NCBI RefSeq assembly: GCF_003047295.1
Contig: NZ_PZYZ01000012.1
Coordinates: 1-62,025, forward strand
Source: Nocardioides sediminis
GTDB taxonomy: Bacteria > Actinomycetota > Actinomycetes > Propionibacteriales > Nocardioidaceae
Reading direction: 5' to 3'
DNA length: 62,025 nt
The first letter of the stretch is position 1. Every line of letters starts with the position of its first letter. The notes under the pieces were generated by a model. The model worked only from the letters and a program-made list of their open reading frames with translations, did not search any database and was not told the origin of the DNA. Positions 16,461 through 24,696 of this stretch are shown here, one piece after another. The position numbers were made by a program, and so were the translations under genes.

Positions 16461-16613
16461 TCACCCGACGACGTCCTCGTCCTCGACCTCGTCGCCGGGC
16501 GGGTGCGCCGGGGTCTCGGGGTCGGTGTCCAGCTCGTCGCTGAGCTGCTCCTCGTCGAGGTCGTCGTCGTGGGCGGGCGTCTCGCTCAGGGGCTCGGGGT
16601 TCTGGTCGGTCAT
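16461..16613 (-). CDS. Small acidic protein, 50 residues
   Basis: This short gene reads MTDQNPEPLSETP, then a run rich in Asp, Glu and Pro to the stop at 16461. ATG 16613 has a near-ideal GAGGAG six bases upstream, and GC is concentrated at third positions, so I think it is real. It has no hydrophobic segment and no cysteine and is probably disordered. It lies 7 bp before the DUF1622 gene, so the two are likely one transcript; it may be a partner of that membrane protein. I recognise no family. Confidence 0.6.
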   Translation of the reverse strand: MTDQNPEPLSETPAHDDDLDEEQLSDELDTDPETPAHPPGDEVEDEDVVG

Positions 16614-16759
16614 GTCGCGCTCCTCAAGGGTCGTGGTGCCTCCGACACCGGCCGGCCTCCGGACTCCAGCAGCCTAGGACCGTCCCGCGGCGGCAGGGAA
16701 GTACCCCTGCGGGGGATCGCGATCGGGCGTCGGGGCGCGACCGTCGGTACGGTCTCGCG

Positions 16760-17443
16760 GTGGTCAAGGCAGTCGTCCCCGGGATCGTGCTCACCCTCGC
16801 CGTCGTGGCGGGCGGCGCGTGGCTCTGGCGCGAGCACACCCAGGGGGAGGCGTGCGAGGTCATCCGTGCCAGCGTGGAGCGCCGCGGGACCGCGCCGGTC
16901 GGGTCGGGGGAGCGGACGGTCGTGGTCATGGGCGACTCCTACGCCCAGGGCTGGGGGCTGCGGGACCAGCGCGCCTCGTGGCCGACCGCGTTCGCACGGG
17001 AGGCGCAGGCGACGGTGCGCGTGGACGGGTTCGCCGGCTCAGGGTTCACCGGGTCGGCCTACTGCGACGGCCAGGAGTTCGGCTCCCGGGCCCAGCGGCT
17101 GGCGCGCGGCGACGACGAGCTGCTCGTGATCCAGGGCGGTCTCAACGACGTCAACGCCGACGCGGGACTCATCGAGTCCGCGGCGGTCGCCGTCGTCGAG
17201 ACCTCCGGGGCCGAGGTCGTCGTCGGGCCGCCACCCGCGCCCGACCGCGGGCTCGCGCTGACCGCCGACACCGACGCCGCCCTGGCCCGCGCGGCCGAGC
17301 AGGCGGGCGTGCCCTACGTGTCCACCCTCGCCTGGGACGACCTGTCCTACCTGCCCGACCGGCTGCACCTGACGCCGGAGAGCCACGACGTCTTCGGCAC
17401 CCGGGTGGCCGAGGCGCTGGTCGAGGAGGGCGTGCTGCGCTGA
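16760..17443 (+). CDS. SGNH/GDSL hydrolase, membrane-anchored or secreted
   Basis: The 227-residue protein starts with a hydrophobic helix (residues 3-21) that looks like a signal anchor. It then shows block I (VVVMGDSYAQGWG), block III (IQGGLNDVNA, with the Asn) and block V (DRLHLTPESH, the Asp and His of the triad). Such enzymes remove acyl or acetyl groups from sugars or lipids in the envelope. GTG 16760 has a TACGGT hexamer 6 nt upstream, suggesting a leaderless mRNA. The substrate cannot be told. Confidence 0.87.
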   Translation: MVKAVVPGIVLTLAVVAGGAWLWREHTQGEACEVIRASVERRGTAPVGSGERTVVVMGDSYAQGWGLRDQRASWPTAFAREAQATVRVDGFAGSGFTGSAYCDGQEFGSRAQRLARGDDELLVIQGGLNDVNADAGLIESAAVAVVETSGAEVVVGPPPAPDRGLALTADTDAALARAAEQAGVPYVSTLAWDDLSYLPDRLHLTPESHDVFGTRVAEALVEEGVLR

Positions 17444-17497
17444 GGAGCGCGCCCTCCAGCAGACTTGTCCCCGACCCCCGTCCCGAAGGAGAGACCC

Positions 17498-17824
17498 TTG
17501 ATCTTCATCACCGCCAAGTTCCAGGTCCGCCCCGAGTCCGCCGAGAAGTGGCCGGAGATCAGCCGGGCCTTCACCGAGGCGACCCGGGCCGAGCCCGGCT
17601 GTCTCTGGTTCGACTGGTCGCGCAGCCTCGACGACCCGGACGAGTACGTCCTCGTGGAGGCCTTCGCCGACGGCGCCGCCGGCGCCGCCCACGTCGGGTC
17701 CCAGCACTTCGCGGACGCGCAGCGCGACCTGCCGCCGCACCTGGCCGCGACGCCGAAGATCATCAACACCACCATCGATGGCTCGGACTGGTCCGAGCTC
17801 GGCGAGATGGCCGTCGAGGGCTGA
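17498..17824 (+). CDS. Putative quinol monooxygenase (ABM domain)
   Basis: The 108-residue protein has the dimeric alpha/beta-barrel ABM pattern: FITAKFQVRPESAEKW, then EPGCLWFDWSRS, DEYVLVEAFAD and a C-terminal HFADAQRDLPPHL. YgiN-like members oxidise quinols; others degrade heme or tailor polyketides. I chose the TTG at 17498 because a strong GAAGGAG site lies 5-11 nt before it, while the upstream GTG/ATG-type starts have none. It converges with the LysR gene, 6 bp away. Its proximity to the PKS operon (1.6 kb) is notable but not evidence of function. Confidence 0.8.
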   Translation: MIFITAKFQVRPESAEKWPEISRAFTEATRAEPGCLWFDWSRSLDDPDEYVLVEAFADGAAGAAHVGSQHFADAQRDLPPHLAATPKIINTTIDGSDWSELGEMAVEG

Positions 17825-17830
17825 AGAGCC

Positions 17831-18769
17831 TCAGGAGTACGACGCCGCGGTCTCCACGAGCACGTCGTGCAGGGCGAGCTCGGCAGCAGCGCGCACGCGG
17901 CCCGGCCGGTGCGCCATCAGCACCCGACGTGACGGGGCGGTGTCGCCCAGCGAGACCACCCGCACGTCGGGGTGCTGGTTGACGGTGGCCGTGCGCGGCG
18001 CGAGGGCGATGCCCAGCCCGACGCTGACCATCGCCTGGGCCTCCTGGTAGTCGTTGGCGTGGAAGGCGATGGACGGGGTGAACCCCGCCGCGACCGCGCT
18101 GCGCTCGAGCACCTCGACGACGGGGTGCCCGCCGGCCCGGATGATCCACGGCTCGTCGGCGAGGTCGGCCATCCTGACCGTGCGCCGCCGGGCGAGCCGG
18201 TGGGTGGCGCCGACGAGCAGCACGGTGGGGTCGGTGAAGAGCTCGGTCAGCACCAGCTCCTCGTTGTCGACGCGCTGCCACTCGTAGTCCCACAGCAGGG
18301 ACACCGCGACCTTGCCCTCCTCGAGCATCCGGACGAGGTGGTCCTCGCGGCCGCTGTGGATGGTGAGCTCGATGGCCGGGTAGAGCTCGCGGTAGCGGCG
18401 CACGGCCAGCGGGAGGAACGAGCTCCCCACGGTCGGGAACGTGCCCAGGGTGACGCTGCCGCGGCGTAGGCCCGCGATGTCCGCGAGGTCGGACTCCGCG
18501 GCCGCGAGCTGGCGCACCACCTTGCGCGCGTGCCGGGCGAGCACCAGCCCGGCCTCGGTCGGCGTCATCCCGCGGGCGTGCCGGTCCAGCAGCGGCTGGC
18601 CGGCCTCCCGCTCGAGGCGCAGCAGCTGCTGCGACACCGCCGAGGGCGTGTAGCCCAGCGCCGTGGCCGCGCCGGTGACGGAGCCCTCCTCCACGATGGC
18701 CAGCAGGACCTGGAGCCGTTTGACGTCGAGCACGGCTCGATTCTGCCTGAAGTCCTGCTTCATGGCCAT
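17831..18769 (-). CDS. LysR-family regulator
   Basis: The 312-residue protein has an N-terminal winged HTH (LQVLLAIVEEGSVTGAATALGYTPSAVSQQLLRLEREAG, in parts) and a two-lobed effector domain. ATG 18769 is supported by GGAGG 7 nt upstream; an internal GTG at 18733 would give the more usual LysR N-terminus. It is divergent from prpF-tctC-tctAB, and by the usual LysR arrangement it should activate that operon when the carboxylate substrate is present. Dimer sites would lie in the 175-bp intergenic region. Confidence 0.9.
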   Translation of the reverse strand: MAMKQDFRQNRAVLDVKRLQVLLAIVEEGSVTGAATALGYTPSAVSQQLLRLEREAGQPLLDRHARGMTPTEAGLVLARHARKVVRQLAAAESDLADIAGLRRGSVTLGTFPTVGSSFLPLAVRRYRELYPAIELTIHSGREDHLVRMLEEGKVAVSLLWDYEWQRVDNEELVLTELFTDPTVLLVGATHRLARRRTVRMADLADEPWIIRAGGHPVVEVLERSAVAAGFTPSIAFHANDYQEAQAMVSVGLGIALAPRTATVNQHPDVRVVSLGDTAPSRRVLMAHRPGRVRAAAELALHDVLVETAASYS

Positions 18770-18944
18770 GTAGCAGCCTCCAGCACCGCTGGACGCACGC
18801 GCCGGGCTCGTGACGAGCTGACGTGTCGGAATTGGATGAAGCATTCCTACACGCACGTGTTCGAAGTCGTGATTGTGCTTCACCTCACGGCGCCCCACGC
18901 TGAGGTGGTCCGGAACCCGTCCGGGCCTGCAGCCAGGAGGCGAG
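18770..18944. promoter_or_regulatory. Divergent LysR/prpF control region
   Basis: The region is AT-richer than its surroundings between 18825 and 18890. It holds an interrupted dyad GAAT-N10-ATTC at 18829-18846 and a TTCGAA palindrome near 18860. Both are possible LysR-type or RNA polymerase contact sites. AGGAGG at 18935-18940 is the ribosome binding site of prpF. No confident -35/-10 pair was found. Confidence 0.4.
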
Positions 18945-20036
18945 ATGCACGAGATCCCCGCGACGTGGATGCGCGGCGGGACCAGCAAGTGCTGGGTCTT
19001 CCGCCGTGACGACCTCCGCGTCGGTGACCTCTCCGTGGACGAGGTGCTGCTCCGCGTCTACGGCAGCCCCGACCACCGGCAGGTCGACGGCGTGGGCGGC
19101 GGCACCTCGACCACCAGCAAGGCCGTGATCCTCGCGCCGTCCGCCGACGCGGGCGTCGACGTGGAGTACACCTTCGCGCAGGTCGGCATCGAGGAGGCCA
19201 AGGTCGACTGGGGCAGCAACTGCGGCAACTGCTCGGCCGTCGTCGCCTCCTTCGCGATCCGCGAGGGCTGGGTGCCCGCCGGCGAGGACGAGACGGCCGT
19301 CCGCGTGCTCAACACCAACACCGGCCAGCTCATCGTCCAGCGTGTCCCCACCCCGGGTGGGGTGCTCTCCGAGGCGGCCACCGACAGCATCCCCGGCGTG
19401 CCGTTCCCCGGCTCTCCGGTGCGGATGGGCTTCGTCGACCCGGCGGGGCGCAGCACCGGCCGGCTCTTCCCCACGGGCGACGTCAGGGACCACCTCCCCG
19501 GCGCCGGGGTGACCGTGACGCTCGTCGACGCCGGCGCGCCCGTGGTGGCCGTCGACGCGGCCGACTTCGGGGTGCGCGGCGACGAGGGCACCGACGTGCT
19601 CGACGCGGTGCCCGGCCTGCTGGCCCGTCTCGACGTCGTACGCCGCGAGGCCGGGGTCCTCATGGGCCTCGCCCCCGAGCCGGCCGCGGTCGCCCGTGCG
19701 GTGCCCAAGCTGGCGATGGTCTCCGCCGCCGGGGACGAGTCCGAGGACCTCACCGTGCGGATGCTCTCGATGGGCCGCTTCCACCCCGCGGTCCCGGTCA
19801 CCGGCTCGGTCGCGCTGACCCTCGCGGCGGCCACGCCCGGCACCGTCGTGCAGCGCGTCGTCACCGGCGACGCGAGCGCGGGCCTGCGCATCGGCACCCC
19901 CGCCGGCCCGGTGACCACGTTCGTCGAGGACCACGACGGCGCGCCGGTCGTGGGCGTCGTCCGCACCTACCGCCGCCTGGCCCACGGCACCGTCCTGCTG
20001 CCCGACCCCCCGCTGCTGCCCTCCGCCTCGGCCTGA
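18945..20036 (+). CDS. PrpF-family isomerase
   Basis: The 363-residue protein opens with ATWMRGGTSKC, the family hallmark. It has the duplicated diaminopimelate-epimerase-like fold of PrpF, with WGSNCGNCSAVVASF in the first half. PrpF-type enzymes isomerise double bonds in tricarboxylic acids such as aconitate, 4-oxalomesaconate or methylitaconate. AGGAGG lies 4 nt before ATG 18945. Position ahead of a tripartite tricarboxylate transporter suggests that it acts on the imported acid. The precise substrate is unknown; methylcitrate-cycle genes are absent here, so prpF as a gene symbol would be misleading. Confidence 0.88.
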   Translation: MHEIPATWMRGGTSKCWVFRRDDLRVGDLSVDEVLLRVYGSPDHRQVDGVGGGTSTTSKAVILAPSADAGVDVEYTFAQVGIEEAKVDWGSNCGNCSAVVASFAIREGWVPAGEDETAVRVLNTNTGQLIVQRVPTPGGVLSEAATDSIPGVPFPGSPVRMGFVDPAGRSTGRLFPTGDVRDHLPGAGVTVTLVDAGAPVVAVDAADFGVRGDEGTDVLDAVPGLLARLDVVRREAGVLMGLAPEPAAVARAVPKLAMVSAAGDESEDLTVRMLSMGRFHPAVPVTGSVALTLAAATPGTVVQRVVTGDASAGLRIGTPAGPVTTFVEDHDGAPVVGVVRTYRRLAHGTVLLPDPPLLPSASA

Positions 20037-20093
20037 GCAGCCCCCACTTGACACCTGCCCCCGTCGCGGGGCTCGCTACACCTGGAGGAACTG

Positions 20094-21290
20094 ATGACCC
20101 AGCACGTCCATGACGAGGACGTCGTGACGACCGGCGACGGGCCCGCGCCCCCCGCGGCCGAGCCCGACCGCCCCGCCCCGAGCCCGCGCGTCGCAGGAAC
20201 GATCGTGGCGTGCTTCACCGCGCTCGCGGTGGGCGTCTCGGTGCTCGGGGGCGACCTGCTCAACCCCCCGGCCTCCACCGCCGACGGTGACTACGAGGGA
20301 GAGACCGTCGAGCTGATGATCCCGCTGGCGGAGGGTGGTGGCACCGACACCTGGGCGCGCTTCGTGTCCGCCGAGCTCACCGAGGCGGTGCCCGGCTCGC
20401 CCGGCCTCGCGCCGGAGAACGACGACGGCGGCGAGGGCATCCTCGGCACCAACCACTTCATGTCCTCGGCCCGCACCGACGGCACCGAGGTGCTGGTCAG
20501 CACCGCCTCGACCGTGGTGCCCTACCTCCTCGACGTGCCCGCGGTGCGCTACGACTTCAGCCAGCTGCGGCCCATCCTGGCCAACGGCACCGGGGCGGTC
20601 GTCTACGCCCGCACCGGCGCCGGCGTGAAGGGGGTCGAGGACCTCGTCGACCGCGACAAGCCGCTCGTCTTCGGCGGCATCGCCGCCACCGGGCTCGACC
20701 TGACCACGCTGCTGGCCTTCGACCTGCTCGACGCCGACATCGACTCCACCTTCGGCTTCGAGGGCCGCGGCCCGGTCAACCTGGCGCTCCAGCGCGGCGA
20801 GGTCGACATCGACTACCAGACGACGTCGTCGTACGGCCCCGCGGTCGACCCGCTCGTCGAGGACGGCACCGCCGTGCCGCTGTTCTCCCTCGGCCAGGTC
20901 GACGAGGGCGGCGAGATCGTCCGGGACCCCAACTTCCCCGAGATCCCGACCGTCGTCGAGGTCCACGAGAAGCTGTACGGCGAGCAACCCGACGCCGACG
21001 CGCTCGCGACGTACCGCTCGATCCTGGCCCTCACCTACACCTACCAGAAGGCGCTCTGGGTGCCCGAGGAGACGCCGGACGAGGCGGTCGAGCTGCTCCG
21101 CTCGACGGCCGAGGAGCTCGGCGCCGACCCGGCGTTCCAGAAGTCCGCCGCCGAGGTGCTCGGGGGCTACCCGATCGACGCCTCGCCCGACCTCGCCGAG
21201 CGCATCGGCGAGGCCTACCGGGTGGACGACGACGTCCGTGAGGACGTCCTCGAGCTGCTCGAGTCCGACTACGACATCACGATCGACTGA
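20094..21290 (+). CDS. tctC: Tripartite tricarboxylate transporter substrate-binding protein (TctC/Bug)
   Basis: The 398-residue protein has a cytosolic Pro/Glu-rich N-terminus, a hydrophobic segment (about 34-52) and then a Bug-type binding fold starting VELMIPLAEGGGTDTWARF. There is no lipobox cysteine, so it is anchored by an uncleaved helix or cleaved by signal peptidase I. GGAGG precedes ATG 20094. A TTGACA hexamer lies at 20048-20053, but without a well-placed -10, so it is probably transcribed from the prpF promoter. It should bind a di- or tricarboxylate outside the membrane and deliver it to the fused TctA-TctB. Confidence 0.9.
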   Translation: MTQHVHDEDVVTTGDGPAPPAAEPDRPAPSPRVAGTIVACFTALAVGVSVLGGDLLNPPASTADGDYEGETVELMIPLAEGGGTDTWARFVSAELTEAVPGSPGLAPENDDGGEGILGTNHFMSSARTDGTEVLVSTASTVVPYLLDVPAVRYDFSQLRPILANGTGAVVYARTGAGVKGVEDLVDRDKPLVFGGIAATGLDLTTLLAFDLLDADIDSTFGFEGRGPVNLALQRGEVDIDYQTTSSYGPAVDPLVEDGTAVPLFSLGQVDEGGEIVRDPNFPEIPTVVEVHEKLYGEQPDADALATYRSILALTYTYQKALWVPEETPDEAVELLRSTAEELGADPAFQKSAAEVLGGYPIDASPDLAERIGEAYRVDDDVREDVLELLESDYDITID

Positions 21291-21298
21291 GGCTTCCC

Positions 21299-23347
21299 AT
21301 GACTGACGCAGCCTTCTCCGCCCTGGCCTCGCTGGCCGATCCCTCCCTCCTGGTCATGCTGGCCGTCGGCGTGGTCGCCGGCCTCGTGATCGGGCTCATC
21401 CCCGGCCTCGGCGGCACCGGCGCCGTGGCGATCCTGCTCCCCGTCACCTTCGGCATGGAGCCCGAGCAGGCCCTGGCCATGCTCATCGGCGCGCTGGCGG
21501 TGGTGCACACCTCCGACACCGTCGCCGCGGTGCTCCTCGGCGCGCCGGGCTCTGCCTCGGCGAGCGTGACGATGCTCGACGGCTACTCGATGGCCCGGCA
21601 GGGGCAGGCCAAGCGCGCGCTGTCGCTGGCCTTCCTCTCCTCCATGGCCGGCGGCCTGATCGGCGCGGTCGGGCTGACCGTGGCGATCCCGCTGGCCCGG
21701 CCGCTGGTGCTGTCCTTCGGCAGCCCCGAGCTGTTCATGCTGACCATCCTCGGCGTCTCGCTGGCGGCGGTGCTCTCGCGCGGCAACGTCGTCAAGGGCC
21801 TGACCGCCGGCTTCCTCGGCCTGCTGCTCGGGCTCGTGGGCACCTCGCCCACGACCGCCGAGGAGCGGTTCTCCTTCGGCTCCCTGTTCCTCAGCGACGG
21901 CGTCTCGCTGGTCGCGGTCGCGCTGGGCATCTTCGGCCTCGCCGAGATCGCCAGCCGCGTCGGCCAGCGCCGCGTCACCGAGCGGCCGGTCGAGCTGACC
22001 GGCGGCTGGGGCTCGGGCATCCGTGAGTGGCTGACCCACTGGACGCAGGTCGTCCGGGGTGCCCTCATCGGCATCTGGGCCGGCGTGCTGCCCGGCGTCG
22101 GCGCGACGGCCGGGACCTGGCTGGCCTACGGCCAGGCGGTCGCCACCGCCAAGGACAAGCGCAAGTTCGGCAAGGGCGACCCGCGCGGCATCGTCGGCCC
22201 CGAGAGCGCCAACAACTCCGTCGAGGCGGGCGACCTGATCCCGACGTTCCTCTTCGGCATCCCCGGTGGCGTGCCGTCGGCGATGCTCCTCGGGATGCTG
22301 CTGACCTACGGCATCCAGCCCGGTCCGGCGATCGTCACCGAGCACCTCGACCTGATGTACCTCATCATCTGGGCCTTCGCCATCGCGAGCGTCGTCGGCG
22401 CGTTCCTGTGCTTCATGGCGACGCCGTCGCTGGCCAAGCTGACCAAGGTGCCGTTCGCGGTCCTCGGCCCCGGCCTGCTGGTGGTCATGCTCCTCGGCGC
22501 CTACCAGGAGGGCGGCCAGCTCGGCGACCTGTGGGTGATGGTCGTGCTCGGCGTCGTCGGGTTCTTCCTCAAGGCCACCGGCATGCCGCGCGCCCCGTTC
22601 CTCATCGGCTTCGTGCTGGCCATCCCGATGGAGCGCTACTACTACCTGACCACGAGCCTGTACGACGGCGCCGGCTGGATGGCGCGCCCCGGCGTGCTCG
22701 TCTTCGCCGCCCTGCTCGTCGGCCCGCTCCTGTGGGCGCTGGTCAAGAAGGTCCGCGGTGCCTACGGTGCCGTCGACGACGGGCACCGCAGCGAGCTCGA
22801 GGAGCTGCCCGGCGAGGACCTCGAGGGCTCGATGGCCGGCACCCGCTGGTCGTTCACGGTCGCGCTCGTCGCGGTCCTGCTCTTCGTCGGCGCCCTGTGG
22901 GTCAGCGGCTCCTTCTCCGAGGAGGCGCAGCTGATGCCCCGCCTGGTCTCGTTCTGCGGGCTGGTCGCCGCCGGCACCCTGCTCTGGCAGGAGCGCCGCA
23001 ACGCCCGTCCCCGACCGCCGGCGGCGGCGGAGCCCGAGCCCCTGCCCTCGTCGGGGTCGACCGTGGTCGCCAGCCGGGTGGACACGGCCGCCGACCCCCG
23101 GGTCGAGGCCCGGCGCCGCGACCTGGTGATCGCCGGTCGCACCTTCGCGGCGATGGCGACCTTCCTGGTGCTGGTCGCCCTGGGCGGCTACCTGGCGGCC
23201 ACGCTGGTGTTCGTCCCGGTGTTCCTGCTGTACGCCGCCCGCGCCCGGCCGCGCACCGCGGTGGTCTACACCCTGGTGCTCGGGCTCGTGCTGCTCTCGC
23301 TGCCGTCCCTGCTGCCGGTGGACCTCCCGATGGGCTGGCTCCAGTGA
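21299..23347 (+). CDS. Fused tripartite tricarboxylate permease TctA-TctB
   Basis: The 682-residue protein joins two transporter subunits. Residues 1 to about 500 are TctA, with many helices, GLIPGLGGTGAVAILLPVTFG and FGIPGGVPSAMLLGMLLTYGI. After a charged linker, residues about 520-682 form the four-helix TctB (DUF1468) unit, with helices at about 521-540, 546-560, 610-640 and 650-675. TctA and TctB are normally separate genes, so this fusion saves the small subunit gene. The start is ATG 21299, 8 bp after the TctC stop. Confidence 0.92.
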   Translation: MTDAAFSALASLADPSLLVMLAVGVVAGLVIGLIPGLGGTGAVAILLPVTFGMEPEQALAMLIGALAVVHTSDTVAAVLLGAPGSASASVTMLDGYSMARQGQAKRALSLAFLSSMAGGLIGAVGLTVAIPLARPLVLSFGSPELFMLTILGVSLAAVLSRGNVVKGLTAGFLGLLLGLVGTSPTTAEERFSFGSLFLSDGVSLVAVALGIFGLAEIASRVGQRRVTERPVELTGGWGSGIREWLTHWTQVVRGALIGIWAGVLPGVGATAGTWLAYGQAVATAKDKRKFGKGDPRGIVGPESANNSVEAGDLIPTFLFGIPGGVPSAMLLGMLLTYGIQPGPAIVTEHLDLMYLIIWAFAIASVVGAFLCFMATPSLAKLTKVPFAVLGPGLLVVMLLGAYQEGGQLGDLWVMVVLGVVGFFLKATGMPRAPFLIGFVLAIPMERYYYLTTSLYDGAGWMARPGVLVFAALLVGPLLWALVKKVRGAYGAVDDGHRSELEELPGEDLEGSMAGTRWSFTVALVAVLLFVGALWVSGSFSEEAQLMPRLVSFCGLVAAGTLLWQERRNARPRPPAAAEPEPLPSSGSTVVASRVDTAADPRVEARRRDLVIAGRTFAAMATFLVLVALGGYLAATLVFVPVFLLYAARARPRTAVVYTLVLGLVLLSLPSLLPVDLPMGWLQ

Positions 23348-23393
23348 GCACGCGCCGTACGACGTCCCCGACCGACTCCCCGAGAGGATCCCG

Positions 23394-23774
23394 ATGACCA
23401 TCGTGGTGGCCTTCGCCGACACCGCCCCCGGGCACGCCGCCGTCACGGCCGCGCTCGCCGCCCCCGGCGAGCCCGGCGAGCCCGTCGTCCTCGTCCCCGC
23501 GGTCCGCGGGGAGCCGGTGCCGGACTCGGCCGAGCTCGAGGCCCGCTGGCCCGGGCTCGCCGGCCGGGTGCAGGTCGAGCGCGGCGACCTCGGGGACCCG
23601 AGCGACGCGGTCGTGCAGGTTGCGCAGCGCCGGGGCGCGCGGCTGCTGGTGCTCGGGCTGCGGCACCGGTCGCCGGTCGGCAAGATGGTCTTCGGCAGCA
23701 CCGCGCAGCGGATCCTGCTCGACGCCACCTGCCCGGTGCTGGCGGTGAAGCCGCCGCCGGACGAGCGCGACTGA
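23394..23774 (+). CDS. Universal stress protein (UspA family)
   Basis: The 126-residue protein has a single Usp domain. The C-terminal motif GLRHRSPVGKMVFGSTAQRILLDATCPVLAVK includes G-2x-G-9x-G-S/T-like spacing, so it probably binds ATP. The N-terminal strand is MTIVVAFADTAPGHAAV. GAGAGG lies just before ATG 23394. It closes the prpF-tct operon and is followed by a strong hairpin. Usp partners of transporters often modulate activity, but that is inference here. Confidence 0.9.
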   Translation: MTIVVAFADTAPGHAAVTAALAAPGEPGEPVVLVPAVRGEPVPDSAELEARWPGLAGRVQVERGDLGDPSDAVVQVAQRRGARLLVLGLRHRSPVGKMVFGSTAQRILLDATCPVLAVKPPPDERD

Positions 23775-23785
23775 GGCCGGGACGG

Positions 23786-23822
23786 CGGCCCCTGCGATCC
23801 ACCCGGTGGACCGCAGGGGCCG
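23786..23822 (+). terminator. Strong hairpin after the tct-usp operon
   Basis: CGGCCCCTGCG (23786-23796) pairs with CGCAGGGGCCG (23812-23822). Inside lies a second stem (TCCAC/GTGGA) separated by an A-C mismatch. It starts 11 bases past the usp stop. No T-run follows, as is common for GC-rich actinobacterial terminators. It separates the tct-usp unit from lutABC. Confidence 0.7.
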
Positions 23823-23910
23823 CTGTCGTGCCGGACCGGCCGCCCGCCCGCCCCACCACAGGGGTGCAGGTGCATTCCCGTTCCACCGGGGACGTGCAAG
23901 GGTGCCGGAC

Positions 23911-24696
23911 ATGAGAGTCGCGCTGCAGGTGACCTGCGTCAACGACGCGATGTTCCCGGACACCGGCAAGGCGGTGGTCACGCTGCTGCGCCGGCTGGGG
24001 GTCGACGTGGACTTCCCGGACACCCAGACCTGCTGCGGGCAGCCGATGGTCAACACCGGCTACCTCGACGAGGCCGTGCCCGTCGTCCGGACCTTCGTCG
24101 ACGCCTTCGCCGGGTACGACGCGATCGTCACGCCGAGCGGCTCGTGCGCGGGGTCGGCCCGCCACCAGCACTCGATCGTGGCCCGCCGCTCCGGGGACGC
24201 GAGCCTCGAGGCGGCCGTCGCGGAGACGGGGCCGCGGACCTACGAGCTGACCGAGTTCCTCGTCGACGTGCTGGGCGTCACCGACGTCGGGGCCTACTTC
24301 CCGCACCGGGTGACCTACCACCCCACCTGCCACTCCCTGCGGATGCTCGGCGTCGGCGACCGGCCCCGACAGCTGCTCGAGAAGGTCCGCGGGCTCACCC
24401 TCGTCGACCTACCCGCCGCCGAGGAGTGCTGCGGCTTCGGCGGCACCTTCGCCGTCAAGAACGCCGACACCTCGGTCGCGATGGGCGCCGACAAGGCGCG
24501 CCACGTCCGGGACACCGGCGCCGAGGTGCTCGTCGCCGGCGACAACTCGTGCCTCATGCACGTCGGCGGGATGCTCTCGCGCCAGCGCAGCGGCGTACGC
24601 ACCCTGCACCTCGCCGAGGTGCTCGCCGCGACCGAGGAGTCCCAGGGGCGGACGACCGGACCGGCCGTCGGCGCCCGGGCAGGAGACCGAGCATGA
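23911..24696 (+). CDS. lutA: Lactate utilization protein LutA (Fe-S, CCG domains)
   Basis: The 261-residue protein carries two cysteine-rich CCG modules: TCCGQPM near residue 45 and AEECCGFGGTF near residue 170, each with its partner cysteine (CVND..., HPTCHSL). LutA works with LutB and LutC to oxidise L-lactate to pyruvate at the membrane, passing electrons to menaquinone. ATG 23911 is preceded by AAGGG. It overlaps lutB by four bases. Confidence 0.93.
   Translation: MRVALQVTCVNDAMFPDTGKAVVTLLRRLGVDVDFPDTQTCCGQPMVNTGYLDEAVPVVRTFVDAFAGYDAIVTPSGSCAGSARHQHSIVARRSGDASLEAAVAETGPRTYELTEFLVDVLGVTDVGAYFPHRVTYHPTCHSLRMLGVGDRPRQLLEKVRGLTLVDLPAAEECCGFGGTFAVKNADTSVAMGADKARHVRDTGAEVLVAGDNSCLMHVGGMLSRQRSGVRTLHLAEVLAATEESQGRTTGPAVGARAGDRA

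Noticed and set aside
21269..23899. 876-codon minus-strand open frame antisense to tctAB
   Set aside because: Composition is artefactual (Glu/His/Arg/Asp strings) and no site precedes it; the plus-strand TctA-TctB fusion has clear family motifs.
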